From Defluviicoccus sp. (GTDB lineage: Bacteria; Pseudomonadota; Alphaproteobacteria; MPNO01), in assembly GCA_022826125.1 (NCBI GenBank), contig JAJDVM010000293.1, forward strand, positions 1 through 42,205: 42,205 nucleotides of DNA, given 5' to 3'. Both the position numbers and the translations under genes were made by a program. Under the pieces are notes generated by a model. The model made no database searches. It was not told the origin of the DNA and saw only the letters and a list, made by a program, of their open reading frames with translations. This document shows positions 24,715 through 33,286 of this stretch, piece by piece (within the stretch, counting starts at the first letter, position 1; each line of letters starts with the position of its first letter).

Positions 24715-25907
24715 TGGTCGACCGCCTTTTCCGTCACATCCCGGGTCTTTGTCGAGGAGAACTCGACTAGCCGCACATACTCCGATCCGACATTCCCGCC
24801 ATCGGCGAACGCAATCTCCCAACCTTCGATCAGGAAAGGCCCGCTCATCAACGCCGTTTCCAAGAACCCTTCCCGGTTCGGCAGGTCCGGCATCCTCTCG
24901 AGAACGGCGATGACGAAGCGGCCCAGTATGTAGCCCTCAAGGCTCGATGCATCCGCGGTCGCGTCCTCCTCCGGCGCTGCGGTCCGCCAGACGGACAGCG
25001 CGGACTGGAAGCGCTTCACCAGGGCATCGCCGCCATCCCGTACGTCCGGCAGAACCCGGGTGCCCACAGCCGGACCGAAGCGGCCCTCGAGCTGGCCGGC
25101 GATCCGGTCGAGGTCGACGATCGACAGCATCCCGAAAACGTAGTCGTGACCGAACGACCGCGCCGCGTCGACCGCGCTGGTGACGTTAGACGTGGTCGCC
25201 GCCATGAGCACGACATCGAGATCCGCCTTCTCCATGACGAACAGCGTGCTGTGAATCGAATGGCTGTGCCAGGAATAGGACGCCTTGGCCAGGATCGGCA
25301 AACCAAGGGCCTTTAGCGCTTCTCGATAGCTGGCCAGCACCGAGTAGCCGAACGCGTCATCCTGGAAAATTACGCCGAAACGACGCGCGCCCAGCCGGCC
25401 ATGCATGTAGGCCACAAGCTTTCGGGCCTCCTCCGCATAACCGGTGCGCAGATTGACTATATTGGGGAAGCGTACGCGGTCCCGAAGAAAGCTGGCGCCC
25501 GAGAGGATACCGACGAAGGGCACCTTGGCATTGCGGAGGACCGGCGCCATGCGCAACGCTGTTGGCGTGCCCAAGCCACCGATGACGGCAAAGACTTTCT
25601 CGTCAGATGCGAAAAGCGCCGCGTTGGCAGCGGCTGTTTCCGGGTCGTAAGCGTCGTCCCGCGCCGTCAGCCTGAGCTTTCTTCCCTTGACGCCGCCGCG
25701 GAGATTGCGTTCGTGGAAGGCGGCGCGAATGCCGGCACGATACCGAAGGCCCGTGGCACCGCAAACGCCAGAAAAACAGCTGCTTTGAGCGAAAGCGATA
25801 ATGTCTCCGGTCACGCCGGGCTGGTTCGTCTCCGCAGCTGGCGCAGCTTTGGTGCACAGCAGCAGCAAAATCAGGACCGTCCCGCCAAGCCTATTCGGCT
25901 GGGCCAT
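24711..25907 (-). CDS. Periplasmic ligand-binding protein (Peripla_BP_6), SPFH-operon copy
   Basis: 398 residues from ATG 25907, overlapping the end of the HflK-like gene by 17 bases. Signal peptide MAQPNRLGGTVLILLLLC, cleavage near APAAE. Conserved blocks parallel the paralogue at 4384-5580: FAQSSCFSGVCGATG, GGVKGRKLRLTARDDAYDPE, VIGGLGTPTALRMAPV and VIFQDDAFGYSVLASY. Unlike the paralogue it has a Cys pair (SSCFSGVCGA) at the ligand-pocket entrance. There are no ABC permease or ATPase genes for it, so probably a receptor working with the membrane proteins of this operon. Ligand unknown. Confidence 0.9.
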   Translation of the reverse strand: MAQPNRLGGTVLILLLLCTKAAPAAETNQPGVTGDIIAFAQSSCFSGVCGATGLRYRAGIRAAFHERNLRGGVKGRKLRLTARDDAYDPETAAANAALFASDEKVFAVIGGLGTPTALRMAPVLRNAKVPFVGILSGASFLRDRVRFPNIVNLRTGYAEEARKLVAYMHGRLGARRFGVIFQDDAFGYSVLASYREALKALGLPILAKASYSWHSHSIHSTLFVMEKADLDVVLMAATTSNVTSAVDAARSFGHDYVFGMLSIVDLDRIAGQLEGRFGPAVGTRVLPDVRDGGDALVKRFQSALSVWRTAAPEEDATADASSLEGYILGRFVIAVLERMPDLPNREGFLETALMSGPFLIEGWEIAFADGGNVGSEYVRLVEFSSTKTRDVTEKAVDQ

Positions 25908-27321
25908 CGGACTTCTTCCCGTTCGCGGCCGAGCCTGTCTCCCGTTTCGCCCCGTCCGTTTTCTTTCCCGATTTCTCCTTGACGGGCTTGGCCTGCCCCG
26001 GTTTCGCCGGCCGGCTCTCGTCCTCGTCGTCAGGGATGACGGTCGTCTGGTCGACCAACGGTTTCTCGTTCCGCTCCACGGCCGCGCCGACGCTGGTCGG
26101 CGCGACATGGCGGTGACTGAAGATCGACAGGTCATCGAATATCAAAGAGCGCAGCCTGGCGGTGCTGAGATGGTGCCTTTCGCCGCGGGCGGCGTGGAAT
26201 CGCCCGTCCAGCAGAAAGCGTTCGGTGTCGACGTTTTCGAAACCGTGCCCCGCCGTCTCGCTAGCGGTGGACAGTGTGCGTCTGGTCCCGGCCAGGCTGG
26301 CCTTCCCGGTGGGCGCGGCCGCAACCGGGGCGGCGCTCATGCGTCCCACGCCCGGCACGAAGCCTTCGACCATGTTGATGTCGATCACCGAAGCGTCGCC
26401 GGGATTCACGGCCTGCAACGTGGCCTCGCGGAAGATGTTGCGCATGCGCTGCCAGTACCGCGTGACCGTGACCGAGGATGGCTGCCCCCGATAGGCTTCC
26501 AGAAGGTCGGAAAATACCTCGGCGCTGCTCTCGGCCTGCAGCCGGCGTTCCCTCGCCCTTGCCCTGGAGTTCATGACCACCGCTTCCGCCTGGCCGCGGC
26601 TGCGCGCGAGCAGCTTCTCCATCCGCCGGTTGGCGTCGCTGACCGCCTGGATGCTCTCGGCGATTGCATCGCTGACGTCCCGGAACGCGGCCACGGTTTC
26701 CTCAATGGGGCGCAGGTCCACGATATTCAGCGCGAGCAGCTCGATACCGATATCGTTGTCCTTCAGATATTCGGATGTATCCTCGAACAGGCGAGTCTGG
26801 ATAATGTCTCGATTGGTGGTGAATATCAGATCGATGAAGTGCTGCCCCATGATCTCGATAAGGCGCTCACGCACCACGAGCGTCAGAACGGCCTCCGGAT
26901 CGGCGGTGACGTACAGGTAGTTCTTCAGGTTTTCGATCCTGTATTGCAGCGCCACATTCGCTTCGAACAGGTTCGCGTCACCCGACAAAATCGAAAACGA
27001 GACCTTGCCGGTGTCGTCGCGGGTCGCGACGTCGCGCCGGGTAATCCGCATGACCTTGCGCACATGCGCCCGTTCGACGAACGGCAGCGCGTAGTGGATC
27101 CCGGGCAGGATCCGTGGGTCGATCACCTTGCCGAAGCGGGTGAGGACGGCCTGTTCTTCCTTTTTGACGATATAGACGCCGTCCAGCAACACGGCAGCGA
27201 CGACGATTCCCCCCAGCAATCCCAGTACCACTGCTCTGCGGTCGCGAAAGAAGTCGAAGACCGCGTATATGATGCGTGTGCTGGTCGGGGACGCTTCGGG
27301 AGTTTCCGGCATGGCAGGCAC
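25891..27321 (-). CDS. HflK-like SPFH (band 7) membrane protein with long charged tail
   Basis: 476 residues. One N-terminal helix (about 30-50, AVVLGLLGGIVVAAVLL), then YIVKKEEQAVLTRFGKV and PGIHYALPFVERAHVRKV, the start of an SPFH domain reaching about residue 300 with the HflK-like ELLALNIVDLRPIEETVAAF and coiled-coil segment. Ordinary HflK has a glycine-rich N-terminus; here that is absent, and instead residues ~310-476 form a tail ending in Lys/Glu/Pro/Ala-rich low complexity. Starts 3 bases after the HflC-like stop. Probably forms a membrane ring or scaffold with the HflC-like protein. No ftsH gene is in the window, so regulation of FtsH is not implied. Confidence 0.88.
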   Translation of the reverse strand: MPAMPETPEASPTSTRIIYAVFDFFRDRRAVVLGLLGGIVVAAVLLDGVYIVKKEEQAVLTRFGKVIDPRILPGIHYALPFVERAHVRKVMRITRRDVATRDDTGKVSFSILSGDANLFEANVALQYRIENLKNYLYVTADPEAVLTLVVRERLIEIMGQHFIDLIFTTNRDIIQTRLFEDTSEYLKDNDIGIELLALNIVDLRPIEETVAAFRDVSDAIAESIQAVSDANRRMEKLLARSRGQAEAVVMNSRARARERRLQAESSAEVFSDLLEAYRGQPSSVTVTRYWQRMRNIFREATLQAVNPGDASVIDINMVEGFVPGVGRMSAAPVAAAPTGKASLAGTRRTLSTASETAGHGFENVDTERFLLDGRFHAARGERHHLSTARLRSLIFDDLSIFSHRHVAPTSVGAAVERNEKPLVDQTTVIPDDEDESRPAKPGQAKPVKEKSGKKTDGAKRETGSAANGKKSDGPAE

Positions 27322-27324
27322 CCC

Positions 27325-28245
27325 CTATTGCTGCCCCGGCGCAGACGAAGCCGGCTTCAGGGGTATTTCCTTGCCGTCCAGATACTTGAACAGTTCGTTG
27401 TCGGCCGGCAGCATCAACGTCGTGTTTTTGTCGATGATCGAGTCGTAGCTGTCGAGTGCCCGGATGAATTTGTAGAAGTCCGGATCTTCGCGGTAAGCCG
27501 TGGCCAACGTCTCGAGCGCATCCGCCTCCGCGCGCCCCAGGATGGTCGTGGCCTCGGCATGCGCGGCCGCCATGATCTTTTCGTGCTCGTTGATGGCGAA
27601 CGCTTCGATGCCGATCGCCCGCTCCTCGCCTTCGCTGCGGTAGCGGGCGGCGATACGGGCGCGTTCGGATATCATCCGCTGGATGACGCTGGGACGGTTG
27701 GCCGCGGGCAGGGTGTATTCGACCAGCCCGGCCCTGACGACCTCGATGCCGTAATCCGCCGCCGCCACCTGCTTGACCTGATCGAGGATTTCCTGGGACG
27801 CCTTCGTGATGTCCTGGTGCTGCAGGCCGAGGCTGACGAAGGCATCCCGCGACTTGTTGCTGACCACGATGCCGACGCTCGACCTGTATAGGTCACTCAG
27901 CCGCTTGACCGCGTTGGCCTCGGTCCGGATCGCCTCCACGTAGCGTATGGGATCCGAGATGCGCCACAACAGATAGCCGTCCACCAGGACATTCTTCTGG
28001 TCCTCGGTTATCAGTTCCTGCTTGAGGTTCATCAGCGGCCGCACCCGCCGGTCCAGCTTGTACACGACGGAGATCGGGGTCGGCAGTTTGAAGTGCAGGC
28101 CGGGATCCTTCACCGGCGGGACGATCTTGCCGAAATTCGTCAGCACGCCTTGCTCGGACTCGTCGATAATGTAATGAACGTCCCAGGCGACGACGAGCGC
28201 GACGAGGATCGCGACCGCCGTTCCGAACTTCTTCCTTCTACTCAT
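27325..28245 (-). CDS. HflC-like SPFH (band 7) membrane protein
   Basis: 306 residues from ATG 28245, overlapping the fused permease gene by 8 bases. N-terminal anchor FGTAVAILVALVVAWDVHYI, then IIDESEQGVLTNFGKIV and DPGLHFKLPTPISVVYKLDRR, the classical HflC beginning. The C-terminal part has ERARIAARYRSEGEERA and ILGRAEADALETLATAYREDPDFYKFIRALDSY, also HflC-like. Length is normal for HflC. It sits between two other SPFH proteins, giving an unusual trio. Confidence 0.93.
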   Translation of the reverse strand: MSRRKKFGTAVAILVALVVAWDVHYIIDESEQGVLTNFGKIVPPVKDPGLHFKLPTPISVVYKLDRRVRPLMNLKQELITEDQKNVLVDGYLLWRISDPIRYVEAIRTEANAVKRLSDLYRSSVGIVVSNKSRDAFVSLGLQHQDITKASQEILDQVKQVAAADYGIEVVRAGLVEYTLPAANRPSVIQRMISERARIAARYRSEGEERAIGIEAFAINEHEKIMAAAHAEATTILGRAEADALETLATAYREDPDFYKFIRALDSYDSIIDKNTTLMLPADNELFKYLDGKEIPLKPASSAPGQQ

Positions 28246-30556
28246 GATGGCCTCCGACTTTTCCGGTGGCTGGCGCGGTCCTGCCGCCGTTCGCCGACTT
28301 CCACAGCGCAACCTTGTTGAGCGTCTCCTGGCTCGGGACGATGATCTTGCTCCTGCCGGCAAGCGATGTTTCCAGCTTTTCCCGCCAGAGCATGTTGTGG
28401 AGTACCTCGGGCGCTCCCCGCACAGCGCCGGCGACCCGGCGGATGGCGTCGCTCTCCGCCGCGGAGGTAACGGTTCGCCGGGTCGCTTCGCCCTTGGCCT
28501 GCTCGACCTCGTAAACCGCGTTGCCATGCGCCCGGGGAATCAGCGTCACGGTCAGGCGCTGGGCGTTGACGATGATGCGCTCCCTGTCGTCCTGCGAACT
28601 CGAGACCTCGCGAAACGAGTTCATTGCTCCATCGACGGGGTTCACCGAGAGCAGATTCACCTTCACCAGATCGATGGCGTCGAGCAGCGCGGCGTCGCCG
28701 CCCGGAAGCCGCTTCTCGAATACGTTCTCTATATGGGCCTGGAGTAACGGGCGCTCGACGTTCAGCAGGTTGTCCAGTGTCCGTCCGGCCACGAACCTGC
28801 GCAGCTCCTTGCGGATATTGTCCGAGATCACCTGCTCCGGGTTCGCCATCCGATAGTGGTAGACGAAGGGGTCCCTCACCCGATATTGCACGTTCAGCGA
28901 CATGGACATCAGGTTGACGTCGCCGGTCAGGTATTCTCCCGCCTGGCCGGTGGTCACCGACTTGACCTCCAGGACCGGCCATTTGTCGGCCCGGGCCAAG
29001 GGCCAGGGCGCGAGGTAGTGGAGCCCGGGTGGCAGATCGCGCCACGCGACGGCGCCGAACAGACGCCCGTATCCGACCTCTCCGGGGCGCACCACCGTGA
29101 AGCCGCTGATCAGAAAGGCGGCGACGACGGACAGCCAGACCGCGGCCCCTGCGCGGCTGCGCGGGTGAAAGATGCCCATGACCGGCGCATTCCGGGTCAT
29201 CCGCGCCCACCAGTCCTTCATCGGTCCTGACAGCGGCCGGAGATTGAGCAGCAGGTCTTCGTACCCGCTCTTCAGCGCTCCCGCCCGGAAGCGCCAGAAC
29301 ATCAGCGCGAAGAGCCCCAAAGCGCCGGCCCACTGGAGCGCGGCCAGGGCAGGCGAATCGGAAGCGTCAAGGTTCACCGCCAGCGACAGGCCGGAGGCGA
29401 TCATGATCAGATCGACGGCGATCCCCAGCGCCACCGTCACGGCGATCACCGAGCCGACATAGACCGACGCGAACCTGGCGCCGAACTGGCTGGCGACGAT
29501 GGCGATGGTGCCGGTATTGGTGGCCGGCCCGGTCATCAGGAAGACAAGGGCCGCGCCCGGGCTGAACCCCTTGGCGACCAGTGCGGCGGCGATCGGGGTG
29601 CTGGCGGACGCGCAGATGTAGAGCGGGACCCCCACCAGCACCATGACCGGATAGGACAGCCAGCGGGCGTATTCGTTGGCCATCAGGTTGTCGGGTATGG
29701 CGAGATAGAGCACCCCGCCCAGGAGCACGCCCACCAGAAGGGCGAAGAGGATGTCGTCGGCCACCTCGACGAAACCGTAGCGCAGAATGTGCTTGCAGAC
29801 CGTGGTGAAGGTGAGGCCGCTCAAGTCCCGCCCCGTGTCGTCCTTCGGGGGCGGAGGGGAGTCGGGAAGCGAAAGGGATTCGCGGTAAAAGTCCGGCTTG
29901 ATCCAGGTCATGGAGCGCGCCCGGCCGATGCCGTCGTTCAGGCGACCCAGCCATGTGACGAAGAACGCCCGGAGCGTACCCGGGCTTATGTAGCAGTCGT
30001 CGTCGCCCGGGATGAGGGTCTTGTGGCTGTGATCGTGGTCATGACCGTGATGATCGTGCCCGTGCCCGTGGTCGTGACCGTGATGATCGTGGCCGTGCTC
30101 GCGATGCCCGTCTCGGGCGGGATCGGGTTCGGCGGTCCTGTCGTCCCGGATCATCCCGATGCAGAAGACCCCGGCCACCACGCCCGTTATGAAGCTTATG
30201 ACCGGCCGTACGACCGCGGCCACAGGGCCGAAGAAAGCGTTGGTGACGAGGATCGAATCGGCGCCGGTCTCGGGTGCGGTGATGAGAAACGACATGCAGG
30301 CGGATCGCGAGGCGCCCTTGCGCCGCATTTCCGCCACCACGGGAACCACCGAGCAGCTGCAAAGCGGCATCGGCACGCCAATTGCCGCGCTGGAGGCGAC
30401 GGACCCCAGGCTGTCCCGATGCAGCCATCGCAGGACGGCCTCGCGCGAGATGAAGACGTGGATCAACCCCGCCAGGAACAGGCCGAGGAGAAGCATCGGC
30501 CCCAACAGGAGGAAGGAAGACCAAAGGAAGTCCAGAAATAGAATGAGTGTTTCCAT
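28238..30556 (-). CDS. Metal-efflux-type permease (DUF318/SO_0444-like) fused to an SPFH domain
   Basis: 772 residues. Residues 1-460: two-part DUF318 permease, first half with VPMPLCSCSVVPVVAEMRRKG (66-68 Cys-Ser-Cys) and SFLITAPETGADSILVT, second half with VPLYICASASTPIAAALVAKG and FLMTGPATNTGTI, the expected internal repeat. Between them lies a His/Asp-rich loop (about 151-179), as in the Cu/Zn efflux members. Residues 470-488 form another helix, followed by VVRPGEVGYGRLFGAVAWRD, LPPGLHYLAPWPLARADKWP and an HflK-type SPFH domain to about 760. Start ATG 30556 has AAGGAAG upstream. The two domains lie in one uninterrupted frame. It heads the operon; the likely role is export of a metal such as zinc or copper within an SPFH-organised membrane domain (inference). 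Confidence 0.9.
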   Translation of the reverse strand: METLILFLDFLWSSFLLLGPMLLLGLFLAGLIHVFISREAVLRWLHRDSLGSVASSAAIGVPMPLCSCSVVPVVAEMRRKGASRSACMSFLITAPETGADSILVTNAFFGPVAAVVRPVISFITGVVAGVFCIGMIRDDRTAEPDPARDGHREHGHDHHGHDHGHGHDHHGHDHDHSHKTLIPGDDDCYISPGTLRAFFVTWLGRLNDGIGRARSMTWIKPDFYRESLSLPDSPPPPKDDTGRDLSGLTFTTVCKHILRYGFVEVADDILFALLVGVLLGGVLYLAIPDNLMANEYARWLSYPVMVLVGVPLYICASASTPIAAALVAKGFSPGAALVFLMTGPATNTGTIAIVASQFGARFASVYVGSVIAVTVALGIAVDLIMIASGLSLAVNLDASDSPALAALQWAGALGLFALMFWRFRAGALKSGYEDLLLNLRPLSGPMKDWWARMTRNAPVMGIFHPRSRAGAAVWLSVVAAFLISGFTVVRPGEVGYGRLFGAVAWRDLPPGLHYLAPWPLARADKWPVLEVKSVTTGQAGEYLTGDVNLMSMSLNVQYRVRDPFVYHYRMANPEQVISDNIRKELRRFVAGRTLDNLLNVERPLLQAHIENVFEKRLPGGDAALLDAIDLVKVNLLSVNPVDGAMNSFREVSSSQDDRERIIVNAQRLTVTLIPRAHGNAVYEVEQAKGEATRRTVTSAAESDAIRRVAGAVRGAPEVLHNMLWREKLETSLAGRSKIIVPSQETLNKVALWKSANGGRTAPATGKVGGHHE

Positions 30557-31220
30557 AACCGTTCTTCCTTAGGAGGTTATCGCCCTTATCCGCAATGGGC
30601 CCCCAATGCCTGGACAGGCATCGGACAACGGGAAATCCGCCTGTGCGATCATCCCGACAAGACCCGCGAAGTGGATCGCGGCCACCTCAAGGACGTTGGA
30701 TCAAAGGGCACTTGTGCGTCCTGTAGGTCCCAAGCGCATGCCTATGTTTTCGCTACCGTGTACATTACTGCACTTGCGAGATGCGGCGAGCACGAACCGG
30801 AAGATTACTGGAAAATAACCGAATTCTCCATGGAATATTACAATTGTGCCGAGGATAAGTGCATTGCAATTGCGATTCCTATAATATGTTATTTCATAAC
30901 TATTGAGGAGGAGTTGTGAGCAGCAATCGCGGGAGTTTGTTTCAGGCGCATCGGATTTCGTCGCAACGGGTTAAACGGTTCGGAACGACTCATCCAAATG
31001 CGCACGTAGTTCGCGGCGTTGTCCGCGGATCCGGCTGACGGACAACGCCAATGCAGGCCGTGGATCCAAACCGCCAGGCCGGAATGAAATGTTTCGATTC
31101 ATATGATCCTCTTCTCCGGGGCCGCACCTGGCGTAAAGTTGGGGTCGGTCTGATGGACGACGGAGTCGCGGCCTGTTATCCGTTGCGGGAGACCGTCGGT
31201 GGACACGCGGGGGACGGTTC
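30557..31220. other. Intergenic region between SPFH operon and GPP34 gene
   Basis: AT-rich from about 30740 to 30915. Contains a strong hairpin at 31015-31049 (11-base arms GGCGTTGTCCG/CGGACAACGCC) and two overlapping short frames on opposite strands, each with a good ribosome binding site: plus 30916-31038 after GAGGAGGAG, and minus 31102-30971. At most one can be real. The promoter of the SPFH operon should be near 30560-30620 but no convincing box is visible. Confidence 0.45.
30971..31102 (-). CDS. Possible small protein, 43 aa
   Basis: ATG 31102 preceded by AGAGGA at good spacing. The product is MNRNISFRPGG..., ending SRIRGQRRELRAHLDESFRTV, with a basic amphipathic C-terminal half. No family recognised. 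The strong hairpin at 31015-31049 lies inside the frame, which argues partly against coding. Confidence 0.25.
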   Translation of the reverse strand: MNRNISFRPGGLDPRPALALSVSRIRGQRRELRAHLDESFRTV

Positions 31221-31859
31221 CTAATCGAGCCTGCCCGCGGCCGGCTGGACGGCCACATCCAGGGCATTCAGGAATGCCCGGCCGATCAACTCCAGCTTTC
31301 GCACCAGTTCGATGCGTTCCGAAGCCCCCGCCAGCTCGTCCGCGGACAGGACATGGCCGATCAGCCCGCAGCCGTCCGCCAAGGTGACGATCACGATATC
31401 CCTCGGGTCGGGAATTATGTCGGTCAGGAGCGCCTCCCGGATCCGCCCGAACAGCTCACGCTCGACTGCGTTATCGGCGAGCGTGTAGTGCCGGGTCCCG
31501 AATATCCTGAGGAAGCGGTCGTCGCTGACCTCCAGGACGCCGTTGTCGACCAGCCGAGCCAGCGCGGTTCCCCGAATCTCGTCGGCGTGCCGGGTTGCGT
31601 GTTCCACCCAGTAGAGCGCGTCGTGGGTCCGGCCGGCTTCCGCGATCTCGACGAGCATCGGGTCGAGCAGCGGATCCCCGACCGGCGCGGGGTCGATCAG
31701 GAACAGCCGCTCGGCATCGGTGTCGATACGATTCTCCAAAGCGAGATCCATCAGCACCGCACCGCCGAGCGCGTAGCGGACCAGCCACTCGGGGGCCCGC
31801 GACAGCGCTCCGTCTTCGTCGCGGGTCAGGAGCAGGAACTCTTCGGCGAGTCTCATCAT
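31221..31859 (-). CDS. GPP34 (GOLPH3-like) family protein
   Basis: 212 residues; start ATG 31859 overlaps the stop of the phosphate transporter gene (ATGA). N-terminal MMRLAEEFLLLTRDEDGAL and LVRYALGGAVLMDLAL are typical of bacterial GPP34 proteins, all-helical relatives of the Golgi phosphatidylinositol-4-phosphate binder GOLPH3. The middle has ARLVDNGVLEVSDDRFLRIFGTRHYTLAD. The family has been studied mostly in actinobacteria and eukaryotes; bacterial role unclear, perhaps binding to membrane phospholipid. Coupling to a phosphate transporter suggests a phosphate- or envelope-related job (inference). Confidence 0.9.
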   Translation of the reverse strand: MMRLAEEFLLLTRDEDGALSRAPEWLVRYALGGAVLMDLALENRIDTDAERLFLIDPAPVGDPLLDPMLVEIAEAGRTHDALYWVEHATRHADEIRGTALARLVDNGVLEVSDDRFLRIFGTRHYTLADNAVERELFGRIREALLTDIIPDPRDIVIVTLADGCGLIGHVLSADELAGASERIELVRKLELIGRAFLNALDVAVQPAAGRLD

Positions 31860-33130
31860 CCAGCACCTTGACCGAACAGCGTCCGCAGGAGGTAGTAGAA
31901 CGCAACCGCGAGCGCCGCTCCGACGGGAAGCGTCACCACCCACGATATGAGGATGGTGCGGATCACGCCAAAATCGAGGGCGGTCACGCCGCGGGCGAGG
32001 CCTACCCCCATGACCGCGCCCACCAGCGTCTGGGTGGTCGAAACCGGCAATCCTGTGCCGCTCGCAACGATGACCGTCGACGCGGCGGCGAATTCGGCGG
32101 CGAACCCGCGGCTCGGCGTGAGCTCGGTGATCCTCCGCCCGATGGTTGCCATGACCCGGTACCCGAACGTCGCCAGGCCGACCACGATTCCCGCTGCGCC
32201 GATCAACAGGACCCAGACGGGAACCGCCGACTTGGCGGCGACGCCTCCGGTCGAAACCACGCCGACAATTGCGGCTACCGGTCCGATCGCGTTGGCAACG
32301 TCGTTGGAGCCGTGTGCGAAGGCCATACCCGACGCAGTCACGATCATGAGGATGCCGAACACCTTCTCGACATCGTTGAACCGCGATTGTCCCCCGCCGG
32401 GCGCCTCGAGGCTCCGGAAGTTCAACCTGTTGATCGCCATGCGGCACACCGCGGCGACGATGCCGGCTGCGAGCGCCGAGTAGAGGATCGCCATCGGCAT
32501 GCTCAGATCCAGGCCGACATGCTTCAGGCCCTTGACGAAGGTCACGGTTGCAGTCACGAGCACCGCGGCGAAGATATAGACGGGCACGTATCGACGCGCC
32601 TGGAGAGCCGGATCCTCCTTGTCGAAGATCAGCCGTTGCACGCTCAGCACCAGCAGGAACGCAATTGCCCCGGCGAGAACCGGGGTGACCACCCAGCTTG
32701 CCGCGATCGTCGCCACGTCCCACCAGTGGACAGCCTCGACGCCTATCGCGACCACGGCGAACCCGATAATGGCTCCGACGATCGAGTGCGTGGTCGATAC
32801 GGGCCAACCGAACCTGGAAGCGACTGTCAGCCAGGCGGCGGCCGCAAGCAATGCCGACAGCATGCCGACGACCAGCAGGTCGGGGTCGTCATCCAGAGCC
32901 TCGGCATCGATGATGCCCTTGCGGATCGTCGACGTGACCTCGCCGCCGGCAAGAAACGCCCCGAGGAATTCGAACGTCCCGGCGATCACGATGGCGCCGC
33001 CGACCGTGATCGCCCCGGAGCCCACCGACGTCCCCATCGAATTGGCCACGTCGTTGGCGCCGATCGCCCAGGCCATGTAAAGACCCGCGACAATTGCCGC
33101 AGCCAGAATGAGTGTCAGGCTCATTTCCAC
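31856..33130 (-). CDS. PiT family inorganic phosphate transporter
   Basis: 424 residues; GTG 33130 (9 bases after GGGGAG) or ATG 33124. Both PiT signature repeats are present: MAWAIGANDVANSMGTSVGSGAIT near residue 20 with RFGWPVSTTHSIVGA, and FAHGSNDVANAIGPVAAI near 265 with GTGLPVSTTQTLVGA. About ten to eleven membrane helices. Sodium- or proton-coupled uptake of phosphate. Bacterial PiT genes are usually paired with a PhoU-like (DUF47) gene; here the partner is a GPP34 protein instead. Confidence 0.96.
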   Translation of the reverse strand: MEMSLTLILAAAIVAGLYMAWAIGANDVANSMGTSVGSGAITVGGAIVIAGTFEFLGAFLAGGEVTSTIRKGIIDAEALDDDPDLLVVGMLSALLAAAAWLTVASRFGWPVSTTHSIVGAIIGFAVVAIGVEAVHWWDVATIAASWVVTPVLAGAIAFLLVLSVQRLIFDKEDPALQARRYVPVYIFAAVLVTATVTFVKGLKHVGLDLSMPMAILYSALAAGIVAAVCRMAINRLNFRSLEAPGGGQSRFNDVEKVFGILMIVTASGMAFAHGSNDVANAIGPVAAIVGVVSTGGVAAKSAVPVWVLLIGAAGIVVGLATFGYRVMATIGRRITELTPSRGFAAEFAAASTVIVASGTGLPVSTTQTLVGAVMGVGLARGVTALDFGVIRTILISWVVTLPVGAALAVAFYYLLRTLFGQGAG

Positions 33131-33286
33131 GGAGTGCGGCTCCCCAGGTTCATGCCGCTTCGCACGGGCGTTCGAACGCGAGGCCGGCCCGGTCAGGACC
33201 GGAAGCCCGAGCGACCGGTACCGCTCTCATGGTCCGACTGCTCCCCTTGCAGAACCATCCGACCGGGAGCCGGCGACCGGTCATTC

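Noticed and set aside
25891..28245. Reading the SPFH pair as the canonical hflK-hflC genes that regulate FtsH
   Set aside because: Gene order is reversed, the HflK-like protein lacks the usual glycine-rich N-terminus and has a long extra tail, and there is a third SPFH domain on the permease; a separate system is more likely.
30020..30110. Regularly spaced short repeats resembling a CRISPR
   Set aside because: They are codon repeats for a His/Asp loop within a continuous reading frame; no spacers and no cas genes.
30671..30919. 82-codon plus-strand frame rich in Cys
   Set aside because: Composition follows the AT-rich spacer, no ribosome binding site, no family pattern.
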